Under the pieces are notes generated by a model. It was given only the letters and a program-made list of their open reading frames with translations, ran no database searches and was not told the origin of the DNA. Position numbers and translations under genes: made by a program. Shown in pieces: positions 1 through 9,969 of a stretch of DNA of 64,000 nt; position 1 is the first letter of the stretch, and each line of letters starts with the position of its first letter. The DNA lies in assembly GCA_047602755.1 (NCBI GenBank), contig JBLKOM010000008.1:1-64000 (forward strand), in the 5' to 3' direction. This DNA comes from JACJVV01 sp047602755. Its GTDB lineage: Archaea; Nanobdellota; Nanobdellia; Woesearchaeales; JACJVV01.

Positions 1-430
1 AACCACAATCTAAATCTGATGAACATTCAATAGGTGCATAATCACAACCTAATGCATCATCACATACATAATCACATATTTCAGTTGTTGAACTAACAAC
101 ATCAAAACAGAAACTATAAACTGTTCCAGAATTAAAACAAGTTGGAACAGTTTCAGTTGTAACATAATTACCATCAACACATGAATAACTTAAACTACCT
201 ACACCACAATCTAAATCTGATGAACATTCAACAGGTGCATAATCACAACCTAATATATCATCACATACATAATCACATATTTCAGTTATTGAACTAACAA
301 CATCAAAACAGAAACTATGCTTTGTACCTGGATTAAAACATGTAGGAGATATTTCAGTACCAACATGATTACCATCAACACATGAATAACTTAAACTACC
401 TATACCACAATCCAAATCTTGGAAACATAA
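1..430 (-). repeat. 201-bp Cys-rich in-frame tandem repeats
   Basis: The block accacaatc recurs at positions 2, 203 and 404, a period of exactly 201 bp or 67 codons. Each unit encodes a Cys-rich module with CSSDLDCG, SLSYSCVDGN, PTCFN, FCFDVVSS and ICDYVCDD segments. The array continues past the left edge, so the copy number is unknown. A more diverged copy precedes it near 540-720. Confidence 0.85.
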
Positions 431-2716
431 AATAGTAGCACTACTTTCATCATCATCATAATAACTTTCACAACCTGGATCTTCAGGATAATCTATTAAA
501 CCATCACCATCATTATCAATACCATCACTACATTGAGTATAATCACATCCTAAAGCATCATCACATATATGATTACATAATTCTGTTACTTGACTTTCAA
601 TATCAAAACACACACTATCAACTGTTCCTGGATTAAAACATGTCGGAACAATAGTTGTAGCTACATGCTGATAATTACCATTGCATGCATAAATTGTATC
701 TTCTAAACCACAATCGGAATCAGAATAACAAACATAATCCCAATTATAAAAACCATACCATGCCGCATTATTACCTACAGCATCACGTGCACATAAATAT
801 AAAGTTGTACCACCAATAGGAGCATTAAGACTAGCGCCATTACTTGTGACAGTACCACCAGAAGTACAAGCACTATTCATCTGATTTGTGCCCCAACTAT
901 AACGTACTTCAACAATACCACTCTTTGAATCAGTTGCATTAACTACAGCAACCCGTGGAATAGTAAACCACTCAGTTGATGAGCCTGATGCAGAAATATG
1001 AGGAGGAATATTATCAATTCTATTAATTGGTGAAGTGCAAATACGGGTATTACCAGCACTATCAGAAATAGTAACACTACATGTATCACCATGATTACTA
1101 CCAGTTGTACAACTACCACCTGCAATATTAATTCCAGAACCACCTTGGTCAGTACTTCCACTTAATGTAAATAATTGTCCACCAGACCATTTCCAAGGAC
1201 TCTCGGAAGGAGACCAACTACCACAAATAGGTGCAGTTGTTTCCCAACGATAATTACCATTCCATGTTGCAACATTTCCTGAATTATCACGTGCACATAA
1301 ATATAAAGTTGTACCACTAATAGGAGCATTAAGACTAGCACCATTACTTGTAACAGTACCACCAGATGTACAAGCACTATTCATTTGATTTGTACCCCAA
1401 CTATAACGTACTTGAGCTAAACCACTACCTGAATCACTTGCACTAACTACTGCAACTCGTTGAGTATTAAACCAAATATTAGATGAACCTGATGCAGAGA
1501 TATGAGGAGGAATATTATCAATTCTATTAATTGGTGAAGTGCAAATACGAGTATTACCAGCATTATCAGAAATAGTAACACTACATGTATCACCATGATT
1601 ACTACCAGTTGTACAACTACCACCTGCAATATTAATTCCAGAACCACCTTGGTCAGTACTTCCACTTAATGTAAATAATTGTCCACCAGACCATTTCCAA
1701 GGACTCTCGGAAGGAGACCAACTACCACAAATAGGTGCAGTTGTTTCCCAACGATAATTACCATTCCATGTTGCAACATTTCCTGAATTATCACGTGCAC
1801 ATAAATATAAAGTTGTACCACTAATAGGAGCATTAAGACTAGCACCATTACTTGTAACAGTACCACCAGATGTACAAGCACTATTCATTTGATTTGTACC
1901 CCAACTATAACGTACTTGAGCTAAACCACTACCTGAATCACTTGCACTAACTACTGCAACTCGTTGAGTATTAAACCAATTGTTAGATGAACCTGATGCA
2001 GATACATGAGGTAAACTTGTATCAATAACATTTAATTGAGATTGCCTTACTACTTCAGTTGTTCCTGTACAAGCATTATCATTATCTACTCTAGTTCGAA
2101 TTTGAACTTGTTTACTTCCTAAAGATGTAGGAGTATAAGAAAAACTTAATTGTCTAGATTCATTCCAAACAATATTAGTTTGTTTAGTTTCAATAAGCTG
2201 ACCATCAACATAAAGCATTACATCAACAACATTTGAATAATGATTTCTTAATGCAGTTGGTATTACTTTAACCATATCATTAAATACATATACACTTTGA
2301 ACAGTAGCATCAATCTGAACAGATTGACCAACTTGTACTGAATTTGTTGATAATATCAAAGATTGAATATTAGAATAACAATTATTATCTTTATAAAATT
2401 GTATTGCATTTTCCCAAGGACCTGGCCCTGTATCACCAAAAGTAGTTATACGATATGTATGAGGAACAAAACCATTTTTATAAGCATACATTGCAAAATA
2501 ATTAGTACCTGTGTATGAACTTGGTATTGTAAATTCATTTATAAATCCAGAAGAACTACTTAAAAACGAATCAATAGTAGTACAAGCATGTGATGTACAA
2601 CGATATACAGAGAGAGAAAAATCACCATTTGGAGAAGTTATCCAAAAACTAACTGGATATGCAACTACTGTAGTAATTAGAAAAATCATCATCATTAATA
2701 ATATTTTTATTTTCAT
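1..2716 (-). CDS. Secreted repeat surface protein (C-terminus beyond window)
   Basis: The frame is open from the ATG at 2716 to the left edge with no stop, so at least 905 residues are present and the C-terminus is missing. A Shine-Dalgarno-like GGGGGATT precedes the ATG. The N-terminus (MKIKILLMMMIFLITTVVA) is a signal peptide. About 200 residues of beta-rich sequence follow, then Ig-like repeats of 168 residues (two nearly identical, one truncated) with a DSGSGL motif and YSWG, and then Cys-rich repeats of 67 residues ending in SSDLDCG. Between the two repeat types is a calcium-binding-like CSDGIDNDGDGLIDYPEDPGC segment. The protein is probably an adhesin-like cell-surface protein; function unknown. 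The short apparent frames at 943-1881 are shadows of these repeats. Confidence 0.85.
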   Translation of the reverse strand, partial: MKIKILLMMMIFLITTVVAYPVSFWITSPNGDFSLSVYRCTSHACTTIDSFLSSSSGFINEFTIPSSYTGTNYFAMYAYKNGFVPHTYRITTFGDTGPGPWENAIQFYKDNNCYSNIQSLILSTNSVQVGQSVQIDATVQSVYVFNDMVKVIPTALRNHYSNVVDVMLYVDGQLIETKQTNIVWNESRQLSFSYTPTSLGSKQVQIRTRVDNDNACTGTTEVVRQSQLNVIDTSLPHVSASGSSNNWFNTQRVAVVSASDSGSGLAQVRYSWGTNQMNSACTSGGTVTSNGASLNAPISGTTLYLCARDNSGNVATWNGNYRWETTAPICGSWSPSESPWKWSGGQLFTLSGSTDQGGSGINIAGGSCTTGSNHGDTCSVTISDNAGNTRICTSPINRIDNIPPHISASGSSNIWFNTQRVAVVSASDSGSGLAQVRYSWGTNQMNSACTSGGTVTSNGASLNAPISGTTLYLCARDNSGNVATWNGNYRWETTAPICGSWSPSESPWKWSGGQLFTLSGSTDQGGSGINIAGGSCTTGSNHGDTCSVTISDSAGNTRICTSPINRIDNIPPHISASGSSTEWFTIPRVAVVNATDSKSGIVEVRYSWGTNQMNSACTSGGTVTSNGASLNAPIGGTTLYLCARDAVGNNAAWYGFYNWDYVCYSDSDCGLEDTIYACNGNYQHVATTIVPTCFNPGTVDSVCFDIESQVTELCNHICDDALGCDYTQCSDGIDNDGDGLIDYPEDPGCESYYDDDESSATILCFQDLDCGIGSLSYSCVDGNHVGTEISPTCFNPGTKHSFCFDVVSSITEICDYVCDDILGCDYAPVECSSDLDCGVGSLSYSCVDGNYVTTETVPTCFNSGTVYSFCFDVVSSTTEICDYVCDDALGCDYAPIECSSDLDCG
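790..2015 (-). repeat. 504-bp in-frame tandem repeat (2 full copies plus a partial)
   Basis: Positions 1162-1377 and 1666-1881 read the same, as do most surrounding bases, giving a period of exactly 504 bp (168 codons). A third, diverged and shortened copy lies at about 790-1007; its accacca block at 854 is 504 bp from the one at 1358. Copy boundaries are approximate. The near identity at the DNA level suggests recent duplication or gene conversion within the surface-protein gene. Confidence 0.85.
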
Positions 2717-2799
2717 TTTTTAATCCCCCTCAATAATCATTGATTGAATTTACATTCATTTTTTGATTCATTGTTCTATTTTATTGTAATAATACTATT

Positions 2800-5700
2800 T
2801 TATTGGAATAATGGACTGCCAGATAAATCACCAGCTGAAGCATTTACTGTAGGATTTATTGCAGAACCTGATGGATTAACTCCTCCACCATTTTGAAGTA
2901 ATGGAGGTCTACTTGGTCCACCATCTATTACATGTGTACCACTAGGTGAACCGCCATCAACAATAGGTGGTTTAGCAGGAGGTCCTCCTTCAATTAAAGG
3001 TGGCCTTGATGGCTCACTTGGAGGAACTTCAGGACTAGGCTCAGGCCTTGGATCAGGTCTAGTTTCTGGTCTTGGTCGAGAATCTGGTTGAGTTTCGACT
3101 TCTTGTTGTGGCTCAGGTTTTGAACTATCTTTTGTCAGTTCATCATATCCAAATCTAGCTAATGCACCTAATGTAGAACCATCAGCAATTGGTGTAATTA
3201 CTCTATAAGGATCTGATACATCACGATATCCTGTAATAAAATAATCAACTACTCTTCCAGAAGAATTACGCAATACAGTTAACTCTTTAAGTCGATTATG
3301 ATCTAAATTACCACTTGATCTAAAACGCCTTCTAAAATCAAAAATTCCACTTCTAGGAGCACGTTCAGTATCATATTGTCTAAAACTGTATCTTACTCTT
3401 TTGTTATTCACATTAGCATGATCTACTGTATGACCACTACTAAAATCAACAAGAGTACCACCTGACTTTTTTCTTGTACCAACTAGTTCTCCTGTTTCAC
3501 GTATAAGGTATTGTTCTACATTAATACCATTAGTTGAAGTCACATTTCTAGATTCAGTATTTCTAGCACGAACAGGAAAAACTATATCACTTAACTCCGC
3601 AATATCCATCCCATAAATTTCAATTTCTCCTCTATCAAATAACCCTTGCCTATACTGTGCAATATAAGCAAGCCCTAATGCAGCATCACTAGATAATGGA
3701 TTGGCATTTTCTGATGCTACAACAATTCTTCTTTCTAAATCTTGTAAAGGTTCAGGAGTTTTAAATCTACTATCAGTACCTCGATTTGCAATTTCAGTAG
3801 ATAAACTTGCTACATTTAATGGAATTGCAGATACTGGACATGCAAAACCAGCAGCAAAACCAGCAGTTGCATATAAACCATCATGATTTCTAGGCATGAC
3901 ATTTATTCGTCTAACACCTTGTTTAATTATGTTCCCTGCTGAATCATATTCGATTACAACAAATTGAAATTTTGTAGGATCATTACTTCTAAAATAAAAT
4001 TCTCTATCATCTAATGTTAAAGAATTTGTATCTAAATCAATTCGAACTCTTTTTCCTGTAAAATCAATTTGATTATATAAGAAAAAAGAATCTGTTGGTA
4101 TAGCATCATTAGGACCACGTCTTTCATAAAGCAATAATTCACCATCTTCAGAACCATTTCGTAATAATGTCAAAATATGATTTCCTCTTGAAGGATTAGC
4201 ATCAACTTTAAACCATGTGCCACTTCTAAAAACAGGTTGTGGTAAAGCAGGATGATCTAAATTATATTTCTCAGCCTCAGCTTCAAATGGTATTTCTGAA
4301 TACGAATCTAAATAATAAAAAGGATTAACTACATTAAGATACTTCAAAATATTTCTAGTTTTACCCAATTCTCTAGATCTAAAATTAACTGAAAAATCAG
4401 GCTCATCTGAAGAATAATTAGATGGAATAATTCCTTGGTAAATCATCCCTATATCACTATTTACTTGATCAAAAAAATTAGAATCTGAAAGTAATTGAGA
4501 TAATGCATGAGTAGCACTAACACTTCTAGTAACAGGTGTATATATTGAAACAGATGAATCACTTGCAGGAGAAGATTGAATACTAGCTACATCATCAATA
4601 GTTCTTTGAGATCGACTATTGGATGTTGAAGGTACATCAAGAGATAAATCATCATTATCAATATATCTTGAATCAACAACAGCTTCAGGTTGTGTTCTTA
4701 TTGGAACAATAACATCAACTATTTCTTCAGGACTAGGAACAGAAGAATATTTAGGCAATGAAGCATCTGGTTCATCAACTAATCTCGGATTTTTATAACT
4801 AGATACGCTATCTGGAATATCAATAGATACTGAGTTATCCAAAACAACAGCATCTTGAACTAGATTTGATAAATTAGAAGATGGAGATATATTTGATTGT
4901 TGCTCTTTAACATCAGTTATTATTGGGACAATAACATCAACTATCTCTTCAGGACTAGGAACAGAAGAAGAATATTGTGGTAATGATGTATCTGCATCAG
5001 AAACTAATTTTTTATTTTCATAAATAGGTAAAACTTCCTGAACATCATTTATATCTGATTTTTCTAAAGGAATAATTTCTTGAGATGAATCTAATACATC
5101 TAAAGATTGAGGTAAAACTGTCTGAACTTTTTTAGTATTAGCATCTGGAAAAATAACTTCAACAATATCTTCAGGTTTAGGAAAAGAATCAGAATAAGGA
5201 GCAGACATTACTTCAACATTTGAAGTTACTGCAGATTCATCAACTTCAGAAGTAGAAGAGCCAGCACTATATCGAGTTGCAAATCCTAGACCACCTAAGA
5301 AAATTCCAGCTATAGCTGCTGCTTTAGCAATATAACCAAGAGTAGAACTAGTAAATCCTTTTTTACGTCTAATTGATTTATTAGACAAAGAAGATTGCAT
5401 ATTTGATGAATCTAAAGAACTATATCCATCAGCTAAAGATAAAGCCTCACTATCTGAATTAACCGAAGAAATAGTTTCTCTTGATTTATCAGAATGAACT
5501 ATTGCTTCTAACTTTTCAGAATTTGAATCTGCTAAAACTGATGAATTAGATAAAGAAGCATCATCAGAATAACCACTAGCTTTAGAATCAGTTTGGCTAT
5601 GTAATACATGCAAATAATCAAAAATTTGATCTGTACGAGATTCACTAGATTTATTTTTCTTTCTATCTCTTCTAAGATAATCATTTGATTTTATTGCAGA

Positions 5701-5961
5701 TTTTATAAGAAATAAGTCGGAAATATCATTGATTTGTGCACCTAATTGCTGCGCTGCTTTTATTCTTCCTTCATAAGTATGAACATTAATGCCATTGTAA
5801 TCAAATTTATTCTTTCGTTTACCATCATATTTTGCACTTCGAACATAATCATATGTCAAAATATCTCTAATAAGATCTTTTGTAGAATCATCCAATTGAG
5901 TTTGTTTTTCTACATACTTATTAATCTGCTTTCGATACTTTGTTGCAACCATTTTGTTCAT
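2800..5961 (-). CDS. Large membrane protein with 74-residue repeats and Pro-rich tail
   Basis: This is a protein of about 1,050 residues that I do not recognise. The ATG at 5961 (or 5952) is chosen because a TATA box at 6010-6018 places the transcript start near 5985; the TTG at 6003 would lie upstream of it. The order is: basic N-terminal region of about 200 residues, Ser/Asp-rich linker, one membrane helix near residues 210-235 (IAKAAAIAGIFLGGLGFA), three repeats with the core PSPEEIVDVIVP, then a folded-looking region of about 500 residues. The tail is Pro/Arg/Glu-rich (RPRPETRPDPRPEPSPE) and Gly/Pro-rich. It lies 83 bp downstream of the repeat surface protein on the same strand. A structural or scaffold role is possible but unproven. 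Confidence 0.75.
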   Translation of the reverse strand: MNKMVATKYRKQINKYVEKQTQLDDSTKDLIRDILTYDYVRSAKYDGKRKNKFDYNGINVHTYEGRIKAAQQLGAQINDISDLFLIKSAIKSNDYLRRDRKKNKSSESRTDQIFDYLHVLHSQTDSKASGYSDDASLSNSSVLADSNSEKLEAIVHSDKSRETISSVNSDSEALSLADGYSSLDSSNMQSSLSNKSIRRKKGFTSSTLGYIAKAAAIAGIFLGGLGFATRYSAGSSTSEVDESAVTSNVEVMSAPYSDSFPKPEDIVEVIFPDANTKKVQTVLPQSLDVLDSSQEIIPLEKSDINDVQEVLPIYENKKLVSDADTSLPQYSSSVPSPEEIVDVIVPIITDVKEQQSNISPSSNLSNLVQDAVVLDNSVSIDIPDSVSSYKNPRLVDEPDASLPKYSSVPSPEEIVDVIVPIRTQPEAVVDSRYIDNDDLSLDVPSTSNSRSQRTIDDVASIQSSPASDSSVSIYTPVTRSVSATHALSQLLSDSNFFDQVNSDIGMIYQGIIPSNYSSDEPDFSVNFRSRELGKTRNILKYLNVVNPFYYLDSYSEIPFEAEAEKYNLDHPALPQPVFRSGTWFKVDANPSRGNHILTLLRNGSEDGELLLYERRGPNDAIPTDSFFLYNQIDFTGKRVRIDLDTNSLTLDDREFYFRSNDPTKFQFVVIEYDSAGNIIKQGVRRINVMPRNHDGLYATAGFAAGFACPVSAIPLNVASLSTEIANRGTDSRFKTPEPLQDLERRIVVASENANPLSSDAALGLAYIAQYRQGLFDRGEIEIYGMDIAELSDIVFPVRARNTESRNVTSTNGINVEQYLIRETGELVGTRKKSGGTLVDFSSGHTVDHANVNNKRVRYSFRQYDTERAPRSGIFDFRRRFRSSGNLDHNRLKELTVLRNSSGRVVDYFITGYRDVSDPYRVITPIADGSTLGALARFGYDELTKDSSKPEPQQEVETQPDSRPRPETRPDPRPEPSPEVPPSEPSRPPLIEGGPPAKPPIVDGGSPSGTHVIDGGPSRPPLLQNGGGVNPSGSAINPTVNASAGDLSGSPLFQ
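4703..5181 (-). repeat. 222-bp in-frame repeat (3 copies)
   Basis: Related 35-bp blocks begin at 4703, 4925 and 5147, spaced exactly 222 bp (74 codons). They encode variants of a Pro-Ser-Pro-Glu-Glu-Ile-Val-Asp-Val-Ile-Val-Pro segment, in one copy PKPEDIVEVIFP. Sequence between the cores is much more diverged. Confidence 0.8.
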
Positions 5962-6009
5962 TGTTATTACTATAAGATAATAACAGCTGCAAACAGAAAG
6001 CAAATAATG

Positions 6010-6018
6010 TTTATAAAT
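6010..6018 (-). promoter_or_regulatory. TATA box for the 2800-5961 gene
   Basis: ATTTATAAA on the minus strand. About 26 bp downstream gives a start near 5985, which argues against the upstream TTG start at 6003 and for the ATGs at 5961 or 5952. Confidence 0.5.
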
Positions 6019-6094
6019 CTTTCGTTATGAAACTACTTAATAATAGCAACATGTACCGTATTAGTAACAACACCTTAACAAAATAAAAGAAATA

Positions 6095-7318
6095 TCATTC
6101 ATATCTTAAAGAATCTACTGGCTTTTGCTTAGAAGCATTATACGCGGGAATAACACCAGAAAATGTCCCAACTAACGTTGAAAATAATATACATGCTAAG
6201 AATAACGGAATAGAGAAATAAGGCTGCAAAAAACCAAAACCAACAGCAGATAAAACATTACCACCAACCCAAGCAACTAAAAAACCAATAAAAGTACCAA
6301 CCACACCAGCAATAAAACCTTGTATTCCTGCTTCTAATAAAAACAAAGTCATTATTTGAGAATTCCGTGCTCCTATAGATTTTAAAACGCCAATTTCTTT
6401 TGTCCTTTCAAGTATAGATGTAAACATTGTATTTGCAGTATTTATTGCGGAAACAACTACTGAAACAAATGCAATCAGAAAAATAAAACCAATAATAAAA
6501 TTAAGACTATTTTGAAAAGCTTGCAAAAGTTCCTCAAAGCTCTGAACAAAAAAATCCTCTTTTCCTTCATCTTGATTTCTATGACTACGAAGATTTCGTT
6601 CGACTCTTTCAATTATTTCAGGAATATTATCAACACTATCAACTCTTGCTGCAATCATAGCATAATTATTTTCAGTAATACCAACCACTCTACGATACGT
6701 CTCTTCATCTGTATAAATATTAGCATCATCGGCAGGATTTCCTAATTCTTCAAAAAAACCAACAACATCTAATCTTTGGCCATTAACAATAATACGATCA
6801 TTAACTCTCAATGGCCTAGCAAAAATACGATTAGGAACCTTATACCCATATCCTAAAACAACTTTGTTTCTATCTCCCCTTCTAAGGTTTCTTCCATCAA
6901 TCACATCTACAGTCATAAACTCCATTGCAAGTTCAAATTGGTCAGCATTATGAACTGGAAAACTTACAAAAAAATTAAAACGAATTTCATTATTATTTTC
7001 TATTTCTGCAGTTCGAAACATCATACCAGCTATATTAGAAATACCCCTTGTTCGCTCAATAATTCTCAAATCAGTATCGTCAAGCCTAAATGTAGTATCA
7101 CTTCCTGGTCCACCAATCCCACGTGGCTGAACAACAATTTTATCAATACCTAATTCTTCTTGAAAACTATTAACATAATTATAAAGACCAAAACCAAAAC
7201 TTACAAATATAAATATCGTAGCAATACCTACCATTACAGACAAAATAGTAAGAAAACTTCTCATTTTCCTATTGTTAAGATTTAACAACGAATAACGCCA
7301 TATTTCTTTTGAAATCAT
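6095..7318 (-). CDS. MacB/FtsX-type ABC transporter permease 2
   Basis: This 407-residue permease belongs to the MacB/LolCE family. It has one N-terminal membrane helix (about 20-45), a MacB_PCD-like extracytoplasmic domain (about 50-270) and three C-terminal helices of the FtsX fold. The family signature TKEIGVLKSIGA is near residue 310, and the end reads PAYNASKQKPVDSLRYE. It is the last gene of a four-gene module with an ATPase, a COG1361-like protein and a second, distinct permease, so the transporter is probably a heterodimer. Members of this family use mechanotransmission to move lipoproteins or peptides; the substrate here is unknown. Confidence 0.88.
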   Translation of the reverse strand: MISKEIWRYSLLNLNNRKMRSFLTILSVMVGIATIFIFVSFGFGLYNYVNSFQEELGIDKIVVQPRGIGGPGSDTTFRLDDTDLRIIERTRGISNIAGMMFRTAEIENNNEIRFNFFVSFPVHNADQFELAMEFMTVDVIDGRNLRRGDRNKVVLGYGYKVPNRIFARPLRVNDRIIVNGQRLDVVGFFEELGNPADDANIYTDEETYRRVVGITENNYAMIAARVDSVDNIPEIIERVERNLRSHRNQDEGKEDFFVQSFEELLQAFQNSLNFIIGFIFLIAFVSVVVSAINTANTMFTSILERTKEIGVLKSIGARNSQIMTLFLLEAGIQGFIAGVVGTFIGFLVAWVGGNVLSAVGFGFLQPYFSIPLFLACILFSTLVGTFSGVIPAYNASKQKPVDSLRYE

Positions 7319-7391
7319 ATTCTTAATACCTATATTTTCTAAATTTTAATCTTATTTTCCTCTTTTTTTAATTTAAAATATATCATACATT

Positions 7392-8609
7392 CTAACTCCT
7401 CAAAGCTTGAACCGGCTGCAATTTTGCTGCTTGTAATGCAGGAACAATTCCTGATATTGAACCTAAAATAAAGGAACCAAATAATGTAAATAAAATCAGA
7501 GTAATAGTTATATCTGGACTACTAGTAGTATTAAAAAATGTTGCTAAAGCAGATGTTCCACCTAACGCAATCAAATAACCAATCAAAATCCCAAGAGCAC
7601 CACCTATAAAACCAAGTAAACCCGATTCAATAAAAAATAAGCCAAATATATCTTCATTTTTTGCTCCAATTGCTTTCATAATGCCAATTTCTTTTCTTCG
7701 TTCTAAAACTGCTGTAAACATAGTATTAACAATTCCAATAGATCCAACAATAAGTGAAATTGCTGCTATTATTAAAATAAAAACTTGTATTCCATCCAGT
7801 ATTGAATTAATTGTGGATAAAGATTGATCTGCTGTTGTAACTCTAAAATTTTCATTTCCCTCTCTAACATTTCTCTCATTTCTCATAAGCCTTTCAATTT
7901 GTTCTCGTGCTCTAGGAACATCATCATTAGAACGTGCTCTTACATTGATAAAACTACATTCATCAGGCTCTCCTGCAATATCACGTATGTCATCTTCATT
8001 CATCCGAATACTACCATCAAGAATAAAACTTCCACGCTTTTCAGTAAACCCAAGTATTTGAAAACGCTTTCCAGAAATAATTACAGATTGTCCGACACGT
8101 AACCGCCTATCAAATTTAGCCTCGTTTTCTAAAAAACTATACCCAAGAACTACCTTTCCTCGCTCATTATCACGAAAAAATCGTCCCTCTTCCATATTAA
8201 TGTTTAAACGATCAATAAACTCCCTTAATTCATATCCTGATGAAGGAGTACTTTGAACAAATTCAAAAGTCTGAATATTATTAACTTCCATTGTAACAGA
8301 CTGAATTAAAATACATAAAGCACTATCAACTGCAGATAAACTATTAATTTTAGGAATTAAATCTTTTTCAAGTGGAGTAACAACACCCTGTCCAGGAGGA
8401 CCTTGACCACCACCTGATGCTTGAATAGTAATAATATCTGGACCTGCAATATTAAATTGATTAGTAATTGCAATACGAAGCCCATTACCCAAACCAATCA
8501 TTGCAATAAACAAAGCCATACCTACAACTATACCAATCATAGTAAGCCAAGTCCTAATTTTCCTATTTTTTAGGTTTCTTAAAGAATAAAAAAAAAGATC
8601 TATAAGCAT
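7392..8609 (-). CDS. MacB/FtsX-type ABC transporter permease 1
   Basis: A permease of 405 residues with the same architecture as its downstream neighbour: helix near 18-40, MacB-like periplasmic-type domain, then three helices. The coupling region reads RKEIGIMKAIGAKNEDIF and the C-terminus PALQAAKLQPVQALRS. It is clearly diverged from the permease at 6095-7318, which supports a heterodimer over two redundant homodimers. The ATG at 8609 is 11 bp after the stop of the COG1361-like gene, so the two are co-transcribed. Confidence 0.88.
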   Translation of the reverse strand: MLIDLFFYSLRNLKNRKIRTWLTMIGIVVGMALFIAMIGLGNGLRIAITNQFNIAGPDIITIQASGGGQGPPGQGVVTPLEKDLIPKINSLSAVDSALCILIQSVTMEVNNIQTFEFVQSTPSSGYELREFIDRLNINMEEGRFFRDNERGKVVLGYSFLENEAKFDRRLRVGQSVIISGKRFQILGFTEKRGSFILDGSIRMNEDDIRDIAGEPDECSFINVRARSNDDVPRAREQIERLMRNERNVREGNENFRVTTADQSLSTINSILDGIQVFILIIAAISLIVGSIGIVNTMFTAVLERRKEIGIMKAIGAKNEDIFGLFFIESGLLGFIGGALGILIGYLIALGGTSALATFFNTTSSPDITITLILFTLFGSFILGSISGIVPALQAAKLQPVQALRS

Positions 8610-8620
8610 TTTATAGAACC

Positions 8621-9931
8621 TTAGTTTTTAGTTTTTAACTCACGTTTCTTTTTTCTTCTTCTATAATACCAATATCCTACTCCTACTAAAACCAAAATAA
8701 ATAAGAATAATGTGAATCTTCCATTCCCTGAATTTGATAATCCATATCTAGTTATCTCATCATCGTTGAATAATCTTACAGCAACTTCTATTTCATCAAA
8801 ATATTCATTGTTATAATCATCTTTGTAAGTAACAAGAAGTCTTAAATTTAGATTGTCAAAATCATCTGATCCTTTTGAAAAAATACGATATGTTACACTA
8901 TCAAAATCATCACTATCAACATTCCCTATATATATTAAAGGAGATGATAATATAGTATAATCAGGACTAGGTTTTAATTCTAAAGAAGTAAAACGCATAT
9001 TATTTAAACCTGTATTTGAAATCACAAGTCTAACTTCTCCTTGCTGATCTTTTTTAATTATATCTGTATTATCTAAGGCTAACATATATTTTATTGGACT
9101 ATTAAGTTTTAATCCAAATGTAGAGTCTTGAACATAAACATTATTAACATTATCTTTAAATTCTATTTTCAAAGGAATCTTTAAAGCTTGCAAAGATGCT
9201 GAAGATGAAGGCATTATATTAAACTCAACATCTACAATTTCTCTACCATCAATTCTTTGAATAATTTTTTCACTTGTTGACCCCACTGTTGCAATATCTA
9301 CATTTGTAAGATCTAATGAAACTTTAACATCTTTGATAAATGCATCAGCTAAATTTTGTAACCTTAAAATCAAACTAGATTGTTTACCTGGCTCAACATC
9401 TTCAGGAGATGTTATTATATCTATAACTTTTAAAACTCTATCACTCGTCCTCACATCTACATTAAATACATTATCATAAATAACATAAGCACGTTGACCA
9501 GATAATTCTTTATAATAAATTGTTAATTCATTAGGACCTTGAGGAGCATCTTTATCAATTAAAAATCTCCAATCTATTATCTTACTATTTCCTTGTATTT
9601 GCATTGGACTTAATGTACCTATATTTTGCTCATAATCACCATCAACTAATATAAAAGGAAACATAGGCTTAACACCAACTACAATCGGATCTGTAGAACT
9701 TGTACCATAATTTTCAATTTTAAATCTAACTCTTACATATTTCCCTGGTTCAACAGGATCTGGTTCCTGATTAAGCATTGTAACTTGAATATTTCTACCA
9801 GGAAGTAAGTTTGAACTTGATGATGGAGCTGGAGAAAACTGTGCAAAAGCAGAAACAATAACACATAATAGTACAAACATGACTAATAAACTTTTTTTCA
9901 TTAAAATATTTCTTAATAATACTGTTCTCAT
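8621..9931 (-). CDS. COG1361-like secreted, membrane-anchored protein
   Basis: A protein of 436 residues with an N-terminal signal peptide ending near SAFAQ, three to four Ig-like NEW3/CARDB-type beta-sandwich regions (PGKYVRVRFKIENYG, PGKQSSLILRLQN and IVISNTGL-like segments), and a C-terminal helix followed by YYRRRKKKRELK. The family often accompanies ABC permeases of this type. The ATG at 9931 is preceded by GAGGTG and a TATA box at 9970-9978; a second ATG at 9901 is a weaker alternative. It may act as the extracytoplasmic partner of the transporter, a role inferred from position. Confidence 0.8.
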   Translation of the reverse strand: MRTVLLRNILMKKSLLVMFVLLCVIVSAFAQFSPAPSSSSNLLPGRNIQVTMLNQEPDPVEPGKYVRVRFKIENYGTSSTDPIVVGVKPMFPFILVDGDYEQNIGTLSPMQIQGNSKIIDWRFLIDKDAPQGPNELTIYYKELSGQRAYVIYDNVFNVDVRTSDRVLKVIDIITSPEDVEPGKQSSLILRLQNLADAFIKDVKVSLDLTNVDIATVGSTSEKIIQRIDGREIVDVEFNIMPSSSASLQALKIPLKIEFKDNVNNVYVQDSTFGLKLNSPIKYMLALDNTDIIKKDQQGEVRLVISNTGLNNMRFTSLELKPSPDYTILSSPLIYIGNVDSDDFDSVTYRIFSKGSDDFDNLNLRLLVTYKDDYNNEYFDEIEVAVRLFNDDEITRYGLSNSGNGRFTLFLFILVLVGVGYWYYRRRKKKRELKTKN

Positions 9932-9969
9932 TTAAAACACCTCATACATATGCAATTAAACACACTTAA

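Noticed and set aside
943..1881. Four short hydrophobic frames of 71-72 residues, two of them identical
   Set aside because: They are another-frame readings of the 504-bp repeat in the surface-protein gene, whose own frame is open from 2716 to 1 with sensible protein domains.
1..2015. Regular repeats as a possible CRISPR array
   Set aside because: Units of 201 and 504 bp without spacer structure, in frame with one coding sequence and encoding Cys-rich or Ig-like modules.
3701..3886. Plus-strand frame inside the 2800-5961 gene, and similar plus-strand frames at 6512, 6938 and 7824
   Set aside because: They run antisense to clearly coding sequence, lack ribosome sites and give low-complexity or unlikely proteins.
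5962..6003. TTG start for the large repeat protein
   Set aside because: It would lie upstream of the transcript start predicted from the TATA box at 6010-6018.
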